From Spirometra erinaceieuropaei (lineage: Eukaryota > Platyhelminthes > Cestoda > Diphyllobothriidea > Diphyllobothriidae), in assembly GCA_902702965.1 (NCBI GenBank), contig CACRXP010000163.1, forward strand, positions 835,695-899,694: a stretch of DNA of 64,000 bases. The letters run 5' to 3'. This document shows, one piece after another, positions 38,190 through 47,539 of this stretch (position 1 is the first letter of the stretch; each line of letters begins with the position of its first letter). Below the pieces are notes generated by a model. It was given only the letters and a program-made list of their open reading frames with translations, was not told the origin of the DNA and did no database searches. A program made the position numbers and the translations under genes.

Positions 38190-38700
38190 GAAATTTTTAC
38201 GTCTCTGGAATTAAATTAAGATGTTTTCGCATGCCATCCTTCTTGAATACTGCCGCCTATTCTTTGGTTTAATAAACGAGGGTAACAGAGCTACATTCGG
38301 AAATGCCCAAAGGTATTTTACTGGAAAATTCTTGGTTGTGACACATCAAAAATACTTCCTTTGGAAGTAGATGTCTGCTAACTGACCAAAAATCCATATT
38401 AGTTCGAAAACAGAAACTGACTCCTGTCTTCTTCCTCATTATTAGTAGTTCAAATCTTCCTCGGGCTTCACCTCTTATCCGTGGTAGTCGTCCATACCAT
38501 CTCCGTAATTCTCCCTTGATTATACCTCCTCCTGCCCCCTCCACCTACAAACGCTTTCTCTTCTTGGCTTCCAGGCATATTTTTTCTGAAATAACCTGCC
38601 AATCGATATTAAATCATTAAGCAGTCTACGTGCTTTTAAAAGACTGGGCTTTTGTCTTAACACCGACTCGACTAGCCTTTTTTTCCCTCATCCTTCCAGA
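38190..38700 (+). mobile_element. Jockey/CR1-like LINE, C-terminal relic
   Basis: LLEYCRLFFGLIN at about 38240-38275 matches VLEYCCHFFGLMN of the LINE at 8.3 kb. The match continues through NAQRYFTGKF, a serine-rich segment, IIPPPAPSTYKRF and FLASRHIF. The final block reads stop-NNLPIDIKSLSSLRAFKRL. As at 9601, a TGA (38587-38589) stands where WNNLP is expected. A one-base deletion just before it shifts the frame relative to the first copy. Only the thumb and C terminus remain; 3' sequence beyond 38700 is not clearly alignable. Confidence 0.8.
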
Positions 38701-41639
38701 GCAGCTTTCTCCTTGGCGCTGGACAAGGATCATCAGGCATTTGGACGTCCCCGCCATATTGCCCTAATTGCTCGCATTCCCCCAATCGCGCGGGGTTTCG
38801 CTTGCTACGGTCTCTCATCAGAGAGTTCGATTTTTCAGTCATGTAAATTGGCCTTCACAACACGCGAAGTCCTCCCTAACAAACCGCCTGACGAAGTAAC
38901 CAACTCCGTTTCGTTCGCCCCTTATCCTCAACAGGACTCCGTTCTGGCCACCGGGGTGTCGAGGCTCCACCCGCATTTTGGGCTTCACTTTGGATCTACC
39001 ACCGCCTAGTATCCCCAGGCGCACTAAAATGACTCCTCGTTCTCAGTTTTTCGTACGGCTTTAAAGTTTCATCATATCCTCAGGAAGAATCTATCCTGCT
39101 CCTCCACATTTCTTCACAAAGCAGCTTTTTTCCTCTGGAATTATTTTTGAAAGCAAAGGTTCCCTGAACTTTCCCCTCACTTCCAATTTCAGGGGTTTTT
39201 CCACTGCTTCATTCTGAGCTTACAACTGTTTTCACAAACGTCCGATTCGGAATTTGTGGATATTATTATTATCATTATTATTAGAAGTATCGTATGCCAA
39301 ACGACAAATCACCGGCGGGCGTGAATGTTTCTGTCTACTTCACGCAACACAATTTTTAAATTCTACTGTACATTTGACCGCTCACGAAGACCATTCCTGT
39401 CTGCATTGTCTGTATTTTACCAGTTGACGTTCGCTAAAGCAGTCATCCTACCGCGTCTCCTTATGCTTCTTATACAAATACATGAATTTTCGCTTATATC
39501 AACATTAGCAGAAACGTTTTATATGCCAACGACTCGAAACCCACACGTACGCATACAAAGCAAACTACGGTCGAGATGCATAGGTTAAACAAAGCAGACC
39601 TCGAGAAGCTTGGAACATGGAACCAGTAAGTGGCAAATGCCTTTCTGGGCAACCAAATGTCATTTTTTGTTCTGTAATCCAGATAAACGTCTATCTGTAC
39701 ACGCTGGTTGATCGCAAACTGAAGAAACATAACGAAAAAGGGACTTAGTTTGGAGCGGAGTTTTCGCTGGATCGCAGAGTTCTGTGGAAAATGAGCCTTT
39801 CCATTTCTGATGCACACCTTCTTAGTTTGTTTGCCCAGCTGATTTCACAGACGGGACGTTCTTAGCTATATTTCTTACTAAAACGTATACTACTATCGTG
39901 TGCTTCACACTATATTACGTAGTAAGCAAAACTCTACAATAATATACAGCGGGAAAATTTGTGCGTAGTACATAGGCAGTGTGTTTACGTACACAATTTT
40001 GACCAATCTTGCCTAACACCTAAGAGAATATAACGGCTTTATGCTGTATAACTGTGTGAAAAGTGTTTATAAGAATGTGGGAGGAGTTATAAGGGCTTAA
40101 GCATATAAAAATAGCCATCAAACATATGGTTTTTACTTCGCGGATTTCCACTTTTCATGAGGGTTCGGGAACGCAATCCTCGCAATCGAGGAGAGATCAC
40201 GGTACTTTAATCGAGGGGTTGTTTTGTGAGTGTGGCTGGCGTGAATAGGTGTTAAGAGCTAAAAGGTAACATTCCACTGTGAATGCAGTGCTTCGCTATT
40301 ATGTTTCATAGTAATCAGTATTTCCACCTAATATCAGCAAGCTTTTCTATCGCAAAGTGCGTTTGCAAGTCTTAATCACTGTCTCTTGAGTTTGGACGCT
40401 CACCAAGCAAACAAACTACAGCAACTTTAAATGGGCATCTTATTTAGTGGGTGGTCTAAACGTCTGGGTGAAATTGTCAGCCGGAACCGATTGGGAGGTG
40501 TGGCAGCTAAATGCTGTCGACGCTTCGGTCGTTGCCTTGGCAACCTTTTCCCAGCGCGCTCGTGATGCTAGGCGGGCACGTGCTTGCCCGCCCGCAGAAG
40601 GCCAACGTACAGGCAACGTGCAGATGCCGGCGCCACCAATCGCTGCGCTATCACGTGCTAGTAGGACGCAGGGATCACATGGATCGTGGACGTGTGCGTT
40701 GAGGGCGTAACCTACAACGGGATGCGGGTTAACGATCTTTAGCACTGCCCCTTCCAATGACTTGGCTTCTGGCATCCTCAAGCATTCGTCCAGGTCTCTC
40801 GCGTGCGATGATTACTCACAGGAACTGCGCACTCCCCATTTTGCCCGATGTCAGAGCATAGTCAGTTTAAAAGTGCATATTCTTGCCCTCCTCTGTACAC
40901 TAGCAGTGGACAGAGTTGGAAGGCAATGGACGAGGTGCTCGAACGACCTTCAGTACACTGAATGAACATCGGGCAAGGTGAAGTCTGAGAGAAAATGATG
41001 TGACTGAAGTGGTTTCGAATGAATAAACAGCCGGCATATCTGGTCGGCAAGTTCCGAGGCAGTGTGCCACTTGGGGTTTCATGTCTTTGTCTTAGTGCCT
41101 TGCATAATGAAATAATAAAAGTAGTGTTCGAGCCTTCTTTCAGAAGCTTCGGCTATTTTTGACATGAACGAGCGCCTCAAAACCTCAAAGGATTCCTTTG
41201 AGAATAAAAGAACCCAGATACCCCTATCTACGCTCTTTGAGGCAACTAGCGTGGAATTATGTTGTTAAGTATGGGCAAAATTATCATATGCTTTCTTTCG
41301 TTCTCAAAAAAGACGACATTCGGAACAATCGACCAACAGAAATATTATTCAAAGCTAAATAGGCAGTGCAGAAGCTTGTAATGTTAGAAATATACAGTCA
41401 AACCCTATAAATGTACTGGTTCGGATAGGTTCTTGACCAGTGATCAAGGTCCATTGTGGTGCTGTAGCATGTTACCCAGATGCTCCTTCCACCGGTAAAA
41501 GTTTCTGAAGCTTCCATGCAGAACGAAATACGAGGCCTCCTTCGCGATTCTCTTCGCCGTCCTCGTTCGACGAGAATTTATAAAAAACATAAGTTTTCCG
41601 AGCAGTCCTCGGGATCAACTAGTGTGCATTTCATAGATG
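38701..41639. other. Unassigned stretch
   Basis: Contains an ATT microsatellite at 39261-39285 that could mark the 3' end of the LINE relic. A GC-rich patch at 40440-40700 has a perfect 8-bp hairpin (GGCGGGCA/TGCCCGCC, 40571-40592). No protein motif found. Confidence 0.3.
39261..39285. repeat. (ATT)n microsatellite
   Basis: Seven or eight ATT-type units with one ATC interruption. Confidence 0.8.
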
Positions 41640-41945
41640 TTTTGGCAGATTTTGAATGATTCATATTGACCCAACTGCAAAATGCTCGGCGTCTCGACCC
41701 GCCCAACCTACTGCAACGTCTGGAGCCCACCAAGGCTGATACAGTAAGTTGGCTGCCCGAGCAGGATTTTCTAAGTAATTCACCTAGATGTTTTGGCAGA
41801 TTTTGAATAATTCATATTAGCCCGACTGTGAAAACCTCGGCGCCTCGGTGAGATTCGAACCCACGACAGTAAGGGGAAGGCTTTAGTTCAGCCAACGCTC
41901 TAACCACCTGAGCTACGAGGCCAACCGGACGACGCGAATTTAATC
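41640..41945 (-). repeat. tFB repeat, two tandem units, one with an intact tRNA-like part
   Basis: The first unit (41645-41785) runs from GATGTTTTGGCAGATTTTGA to GCAGGATTTTCTAAGTAATT, but the whole tRNA-like segment is deleted: CTCGGCGTCTCGA is joined directly to CCCGCCCAACC. The second unit (41786-41945) keeps it. On the minus strand it reads GGCCTCGTAGCTCAGGTGG, GGCTGAACTAAAGCC, a long variable arm and GTGGGTTCGAATCTCACC, closing with CGAGGC. D stem, anticodon stem, T stem and a 6-bp acceptor stem all form by eye. Box B GGTTCGAATC is near consensus. Here the two units are in the same orientation. Confidence 0.8.
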
Positions 41946-42265
41946 ACATTTCAACAGTGCACTTGGAGAGCTCACGCGTGTTTTCGATAAATTCTCATCG
42001 ACCCTGTACATTTATATGGGAACGAGGTACAAACTGAACGTGTGAGTGATAAATGAAATTGATTACGGTTCATCCTTTCATACAGACGGGGTAGATGAAT
42101 ACAGTGGGGGGGAAGGAGAGGAGGCGGTCAGTGACAGTGAGGGCCAGGTTGAGACGTGTCACAAGGGGCGGGGAGAGGGAAGGGGGTGGGGGCACAGCGA
42201 CCTGCATACAGTCATTCGATCCTGGCCCACGGTAGACACGGCGCGTGCAAGAGGTTCTTCTGGGC
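41946..42265. other. Unassigned, with a purine-rich tract
   Basis: From about 42102 to 42195 the plus strand is strongly G/A-rich with several G runs. It may be part of the PLE-B 3' region, which should lie just beyond 42266 on the minus strand. Confidence 0.3.
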
Positions 42266-42552
42266 TCACAGGACCGGCCTCTGTAGCCTGATGGCAGTTG
42301 TCTCTGCTGTTGCTAGTATGCGCTGACTCATTCCCTTGGGGTAGTTAGGCGGGACCTTGTAAATCGCACGGAAGGCTTCGTTGGGCTCCACACGATGCCC
42401 AGAATCAACCATGTGTGCGAGGATGGAGCTGTGTACGCTCTTAACTTCACCCTTCCTCAGCCATGCCGGCAGGTGTTCTCGTATTCTTGCGGATAGGCGC
42501 CGACTCGTACGACCAATGCAGCCTGCTCCACAGGAACAAGTAAAAGAGCAAA
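42266..42552 (-). pseudogene. PLE-B GIY-YIG endonuclease domain (C-terminal part)
   Basis: Minus-strand reading CSFTCSCGAGCIGRTSRRLS, then ARIREHLPAW, then SSILAHMVDSGH and IYKVPPNYPK is the GIY-YIG endonuclease that Penelope-like elements carry after their reverse transcriptase. The second tyrosine of the signature is replaced by cysteine (CIG for YIG), so cleavage activity is doubtful. The arginine and EH positions downstream are kept. The domain is separated from the RT part (42755-43100) by an inserted ribozyme unit with an 11-bp target duplication. The frame ends at a stop near 42268. Confidence 0.85.
42542..42552. repeat. Target-site duplication, left copy
   Basis: AAAAGAGCAAA, perfectly repeated at 42744-42754. 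It flanks the PLE-A ribozyme unit inserted in PLE-B, and lies in frame at the same codons on both sides of the break. Confidence 0.85.
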
Positions 42553-42743
42553 GTGCAAAGTACAAATTGATGGTTAATTGCTGTAGGTATGCGGCAGCAT
42601 GGCGACCGCATCCTATAAATACTGCGACTTCCTGTACACTAGCCACCCTTTTCTGCAACTGTCTCTGATGATGGATTCAAGAGAGAATCCGAAACGTCAG
42701 GCGAATAAAGCCATTGTTCCAGCGATCGCTTCTTCTTCTGATC
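42553..42743 (+). mobile_element. Solo PLE-A end unit with hammerhead ribozyme, inserted in PLE-B
   Basis: A unit of about 190 bases: leader with GTAGGTATGCGGCAGCATGG, TATA-like CCTATAAATACTGC at 42612-42625, hammerhead at 42661-42702, then AATAAAGC and GATCGCTTCTTC. The same order occurs in five other units between 47.5 and 53.2 kb. Here the unit carries no PLE protein sequence and is bracketed by perfect 11-bp direct repeats. It interrupts the PLE-B reading frame in antisense orientation. This indicates that the unit moved on its own or as a very strongly truncated copy, as small hammerhead retroelements (retrozymes) do. Confidence 0.8.
42661..42702 (+). ncRNA. Hammerhead ribozyme, PLE-A type, core intact
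   Basis: Stem I GTCT/AGGC (with one G-U), core CTGATGA, one extra T, stem II GGATTC/GAATCC with loop AAGAGA, then GAAA, ACGT as a minimal stem III and C as the cleavage-site base (after GTC). Every conserved core position of the hammerhead is present. The extra base before stem II is unusual but has a precedent in a viroid hammerhead. The self-complementary ACGT suggests that it may work as a dimer. Activity is inferred. Confidence 0.75.
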
Positions 42744-42754
42744 AAAAGAGCAAA
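42744..42754. repeat. Target-site duplication, right copy
   Basis: Second copy of AAAAGAGCAAA. The PLE-B frame resumes on this side. Confidence 0.85.
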
Positions 42755-43100
42755 TGCACATGGGGGTGGTCTGAGCTGGTAGCCTATCCTTACCTAACCC
42801 GCGTAGGACGGGATTGGTCGGAAACGATAGTTTAAGTCTTATTGCCGGGAATGTCCATAAAACGGTTTGGTAAAGGCGCCTTCACAGGAGTTTACTCGCC
42901 GCGTCCTCTTGAAAAGAGACTTCGAGGAATAGAGTTTTCTTCTCTGCGTTCGGTGTGATGAGTTTTGCCGGTAGCTCAGCAAGATTTCTTACAATAAATC
43001 TGTCAGGATACCCGTTCTCGTGAAGCAGGTCCTGGATCCTTTTAAGTTCCTCATCAGCGCTGTCTGCCGGACAGATTTTCCTAGCCCTTTGCGTCAAACA
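42755..43100 (-). pseudogene. PLE-B reverse transcriptase C terminus
   Basis: Minus-strand reading with RARKICPADSADEELKRI, DLLHENGYPDRFI and PNAEKKTLFLEVSF matches the end of the Penelope-type reverse transcriptase, just before the linker to GIY-YIG. A TGA interrupts it near 42880. The linker continues in the same frame as LYQTVLWTFPAIRLKLSF and ends MCICSF at the insertion of the ribozyme unit. The catalytic RT motifs upstream are absent, so the element is 5'-truncated near 43100. Confidence 0.8.
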
Positions 43101-43549
43101 GCTGACCAGATTACGTTTCTGTTCATTTATAATTGTTTAAAAGGGTCAACATATTATGTTGGTGTTGAAGGTGCTCAGTGGACACCTGTGGTTAAACATC
43201 AATCTTGTGGATGCGTACGTCGTTTATAATGGAGTGCGTGGGCAGGCGTCAATATGCGGAACACTGATGGAGGTCGTTGTATAGAAATTGCACAAAAATA
43301 CTACAGGAACAACTCTAAGGCGTGTGGTTGAATCAGCTGGAGGGCGTCCTTACAAAAATTACCGAGCCCGACCGCCGTCTTCCTCGAAAGTAAGCCCCTC
43401 TCGATAGTGTAGGCAAGAAAGAAAACTGAAAACCATAGTAGGACCCTAATTCATAAGTAGTTAAAAGAAATGACAACATCACTCGTTCAGTGTGTTCTGC
43501 AGGTGACGTCGCGAACAGCTTATGCTGTTAGATTTACCGAGCTACCTAT
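43101..43549. other. Unassigned stretch
   Basis: No feature recognised between the truncated PLE-B and the R2 repeat. Confidence 0.25.
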
Positions 43550-43800
43550 AGTGAATGTGTTATCTCATGAAAACCTAACCGAAATTCTAAAATGCGTTTT
43601 TGATTCGATGAGAGTACATAAGTAGCGTTGTAATTATCTTGCATCATAATCTGAAGATAATCCAGTCACGTCAAGATGCCGGCTTTTGAATGAGCCTCTT
43701 TCCAGCCTCTTTCCCTCTGCAAAAAATGACTACCTGTCTGGTATGACCTTTTCTCATTGATTTTCAATGCCCCTATAAATCCAAATAAAGTGTGTATAGG
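43550..43800 (+). repeat. R2 dispersed repeat, reference copy
   Basis: TGTGTTATCTCATGAAAACC, CCGAAATTCTAAAATGCG, TTTTTGATTCGATGA, TCCAGTCACGTCAAGATG, CCGGCTTTTGAATGAGCC, AAAAAATGACTACC and TATAAATCCAAATAAAG, then GTGTAACAGAT as at 23.23 kb. Longest and clearest of four copies. Confidence 0.65.
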
Positions 43801-44329
43801 TCGTGTAACAGATTGTGTCTTGTACTCATTTGGTTGCAAATTAGGCGTTCTTCAAATTATGAAGTTCGTGATCTACCGGAGGAAAGGTCACAAACTTCTC
43901 ACAAAAATCTTTTTGAAGTACGATTCGCCCGTCCCATATCCTTAAAAGTTGAAAAATGTCAAAGAAGAGACTGATCTTTAAAATAGGGCATTGTCCGAAT
44001 TAAGAAATACTATTTATTAACTATGAAATAAGTTATTCAGGCAAAAAATATCAAATCAGAAAAATGGCTTTATGACAGGTCAGTTACTTAAGACTATATA
44101 TAACGTAACACTTAGGAGTACAATATAATGTAACGAAACGACGAAAATCAGTAAGAAGCACAACATATCAATGCGTTGTTGAGTGTCCTTTTGCTTTTAT
44201 CCTCAGTGCGATTCGAGAGGACATAGATACAATAAGGTTGCTGATGGTGGTTTGTTCAGTATAATTGTCAAGCACGGAGTCCGGCTTTCGTTGCATGTAA
44301 ACTTGTTTACTTGGCTTGGTCTAGTTTCT
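43801..44329. other. Unassigned, AT-rich
   Basis: No motif; part may be the terminal region of the Tc1/mariner relic, but I could not find its terminal inverted repeats. Confidence 0.25.
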
Positions 44330-45165
44330 TTTTATTAGAGCAAAAAGATTTTCGATTGGATTGAGGTCCGGATCGTTCGCCGGAATAAATAAACATTTCA
44401 GGCTGCAGGCGGTGAGGCTGGATGTGGTTTAAGCAAAAGACTGTCGTTGTAATCTAAATCGGAATCATACCGCCTTTGAGCGGTGAACAGATTACATTAT
44501 CCTGCAAGACTATGATATCCATTCGACGTCGATGAAAGCCGTTGTAGTCCAATGCATTGGCTGTTAACGGTCCTTTGTTGCCGACCGCCAAATCGGGCGC
44601 TCTTCGAATTTGATGGCCATCCGGACCATCAGGCATCGGCAGTACTTGAATATTATTGTCGACTGAATGTGTTTTTATGGGAAGTTCTCCCCACATACGA
44701 CAATCTATGTCGACTTCGGTGGTTTTTCTAAAAATAAAACTTCATCACATATGAAAATGCTTTTCCCGAATGAAAACCTGCTATTGATATATTCCTGAGC
44801 AAATAAAAAACGTTTTCTAATTAGTTACATATTTAAAAATGGCCCTGTCATAGCATTTTGCTGATGGAGTCCGTAGTCTCTCATTCTGATCCTGAATGTG
44901 CCCATAGAGGTAATTGACAGATGGTGTCTTCGAATAGCCTTAAGAGTGTTCGACTACTAAAATCGTCGCCTTGCTTACTTGTGGATCGTTTTAGTCCAAT
45001 TTGCTTAACTCTAGGCACTGTTTTGTTGTAAATAATCTTCCACAGAGTGATCCGTCTAATATCGAAAATACTAGCTGTAGACTCATGCGGCAGCCCTTCG
45101 GCTCCCGATATTCTTATGCGCTCAAAATCGATTTTCGATAGGAATTACCTTGACATTATTGTTGC
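44330..45165 (-). pseudogene. Tc1/mariner-superfamily transposase relic
   Basis: Minus-strand translation over several frames shows a helix-turn-helix-like start (ESTASIFDIRRITLWKII, about 45095-45040), a first catalytic aspartate in ICDEVLF (about 44740-44750), a second in IVLQDNV (44496-44507), and the hallmark PDLNPIENLFALIK (about 44371-44330) with the third catalytic residue. The order and the DLNPIEN signature identify a cut-and-paste DDE transposase of the Tc1/mariner group. The distance between second and third catalytic residues is about 48 codons, longer than the usual 34-37, so an insertion is likely. Stops and frameshifts abound; it is dead. Confidence 0.8.
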
Positions 45166-45557
45166 ACGATGTGGCATAGAAAGGCGGCAGAATGTAGCGC
45201 GCAATCTATGTATCCGGTGTGGTAAGACAAATACTATCCTGCAAGTTGATCACTGCGTTTCATGACATAAAACATTACAATTTTGCTAAAAAGAATTTTT
45301 AAAAGGCAAATTGCCTATTGTTTCAGGAAAGGAATGCGTTTCTGAACCTGCCTTCACCTGATTTTCATGAAATAAAAATCACAAGTTCCGTTTCCAGAAT
45401 AGATTTCTTTGAAATTCTTCTTGCTTAAATGAGTTTTCTTTTACAACGTAATGCGCACAAATGAGAGGGCTCCATAGGTGAACGTCTATAGCATAGGAAA
45501 TTAGATGGACATCGGAAATGTCCAATTTTGCCTAACCTTGGATAGTTTCCCCTCGAT
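45166..45557. other. Unassigned stretch
   Basis: No feature recognised. AT-rich around 45270-45440. Confidence 0.25.
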
Positions 45558-45803
45558 AAAACTTTTCTTTTGCATACAACTATTTGACCTTGTCGCCTGT
45601 GCGTTCCCGGCCCCAACTGTAAAAAGCCCTATTACCAGTGGTCCCGTATTAGAGGTGACTGGGGTTTGCTTACTTCAGGTGGGCCTACCAAACCACATCC
45701 GTCCTGTATTTTTCTATGCAATGAATGTGAACCACTTTGCAAACTTTATAAGCAGAATTAATAAATGGGCAGATACGAAGCTTTGTGAATGGTCCTAAAA
45801 TCT
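45558..45803 (+). repeat. R3 repeat, copy 2, plus adjoining dispersed segment
   Basis: 45560-45703 matches 28100-28243 closely. From 45711 a different segment begins (ATGAATGTGAACCACTTTGC) that instead resembles minus 33995-33910, translating to MNVNHFANFISRINKWADT. The junction at CATCCG is where the two R3 copies diverge. Confidence 0.7.
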
Positions 45804-45875
45804 TATTACTAGAAATCCCTTTTGGACCAGAACGCCATTTTCCTAAGCACAAATTTTGAAGATGTAGTTTGCTGC

Positions 45876-46670
45876 CAAGAGAGAGAGAGAGAGAAAAAGG
45901 AAATCGCTTTATTTTGAAATCATTAATTCAAAATTTTTAACAAAAAAGTGGCTCCATTCAATATGGCGAGTAAATAAGTTAAGTGGTTATTTCCCAGTCA
46001 AAAAGTTTTATACAAATGGAACGGTTATTATGAGGACAGTTCAAGTCTTAGTTTCTGTAATTCTATCTCTTCGCACGTAAGATAGAGCGCCAGGAATGGC
46101 TATACAGAAGCTCGAAAAGCCGATGTGCGACAAGACATAAGTCGGAAGCTGCGGCGCGTCGAGCGGGAAGACTTCGTAGAAATAAGATCAGAAGGCAAGA
46201 GATGGGCAACGTCAACTATAATCCGACCAGCAAATTGCTTGACCGTATTGAAATGTCGTTGTAGGATAGTGTCGACCAAAAAAGATAAGAAACACCAGCG
46301 ACAGAAGAGAGCATTTGGAGGACTCGTTTTAAAATAAAAAGAACTTTTTTGAGAAAAGCAGGAAAAATGACAGGAGAGCAGTATAGGATAAGAGGAAGAA
46401 TGAAGGCATCGATGGATCGTCAGACTAGGGGTTGAGGTGTGTGGCAGGAACGTAAACGACGAATGTAATAAAGAAGTTTACGAAATTTATTAACCAGGGA
46501 CTCAATATGGAGGGAAAATGAAAGAGTTGATGATAAAGTAACGCCTCGTTAGGAAGGATGTCAGAGGATTCAGGATTAGGAGAGGACCGCAGTCGGAAAA
46601 TACACCGACCTGATTTTTGGTTGTTCATTAGGAGACCATAGGAGACGAAATCAGTACAAGTCAGAATACT
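45876..46670 (-). mobile_element. Jockey-group LINE, 3' end with CT-repeat tail
   Basis: Minus strand from 46665: CTDFVSYGLLMNNQKSGRCI (the segment after the RT active site), SLVNKFRKLLYYIRRLRSC, DAFILPLILYCSPVIFPAF, LKRVLQMLSSVAGVSY, then after a frameshift QRHFNTVKQFAGRIIVDVAH and TRRSFRLMSCRTSAF. This is the thumb and C terminus of a non-LTR reverse transcriptase different from the 8.3-kb family. The 3' untranslated part runs to AATAAAGCG and a terminal CT run at 45880-45893. The catalytic domain is absent through 5' truncation at about 46670. One TGA and at least one frameshift inactivate it. Confidence 0.8.
45880..45893. repeat. (GA)n, terminal tail of the LINE
   Basis: Seven GA units on the plus strand, which are CT units at the 3' end of the minus-strand LINE, 20 bases after its AATAAA. 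Confidence 0.8.
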
Positions 46671-46744
46671 TTTTGCATGGTTTCTTTAAAACATATTTGA
46701 AAATCCAAAATCAAGGAAAAGAAGTTATATTAAGTAAATAGTCA

Positions 46745-46930
46745 TTTTTACTGACTGTGGTATTTTCAGGCGGCTGAAAAGAGGCCCTTTCAAGATCTGG
46801 GATCCTGGCTTATCTAAAATATCATTGCATTATTCTACGTGATGGTCGGTGTTACGACCTTGACATGAGTAATTTTTTCTAATCGAAAAATAACACTTAA
46901 GAATTTTAGTTAACATTTCATGAGAAAGCG
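46745..46930 (-). repeat. R2 dispersed repeat, reversed copy
   Basis: Reverse complements of TCTCATGAAATGTTAAC, AAATTCTTAAGTG, TTTTTCGATTAG and GCCTCTTTTCAGCCGCCTG lie in R2 order. It sits just upstream of the LINE truncation point. Confidence 0.55.
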
Positions 46931-47149
46931 CTCATTGATGACTCTCAGTAGGACATTACATCGGTTAGCCTAACTGGACCCCAATGGGCTAATCAGTCGG
47001 AAATAGAGCTGCAGCTCCAAAACCACTGGAACCGAGTCTTCGATCTCTGGCCCACTCTCAGGCTAGAACATCAAAAACTCAACATGAAGACTAGTTTATT
47101 GCTGTCATTAGAACCTTAACGGGTCTATGAGCAGAAGAGGTCTCCAGGG
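46931..47149. other. Unassigned stretch
   Basis: No feature recognised. Confidence 0.2.
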
Positions 47150-47300
47150 CATTTCGACTGTCAGAAGTGTTGAATTCCACAGGGTGGACACAGCACCGGT
47201 TGGTTAGTGAGACAGACTGCGCGGCGTCTGCCGCAATCTTTCTTTCCTCACCCACCTTGTTCGGACGACAGGGCCAATGTGGGCTTGAGCTCGGCGACCA
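47150..47300 (+). repeat. R1 dispersed repeat, diverged copy
   Basis: CAGGGTGGACACAG, then GACAGACTGCGCGGCGTCTG, CCGCAATCTTTC and CCTCACCCACCTTG follow the R1 core (GACTTGCGC, ATCTACCGCACTCTC, ACCTGG) with many changes. Confidence 0.4.
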
Positions 47301-47539
47301 ACAAAAATAGACAGCACGCATAAGCACTTCACACACGGCTTGGCACCAGCAGAATGCGCCCGAACTTCATACAAGCTTGCACACAGACAAATCCTGAGGG
47401 TTATAACGAACTACGAAAACTTTGACAACGAGGTCGAACGAGAGATTCTGAATGGAGAGGAAGGACAGTATCAGAAGAAGAGGAGGCCAATAGAAGCAAA
47501 GAGACGAGTCCCAGGAAGCAGTCTTGAAGAAGGAGACAC

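Noticed and set aside
40440..40700. GC-rich block as a CpG-island promoter
   Set aside because: It has a small hairpin and high GC, but no adjacent gene start or repeat partner was found.
42553..42658. N-terminal extension of the PLE-B nuclease frame
   Set aside because: It is the antisense of the inserted ribozyme unit, not coding sequence of the element.
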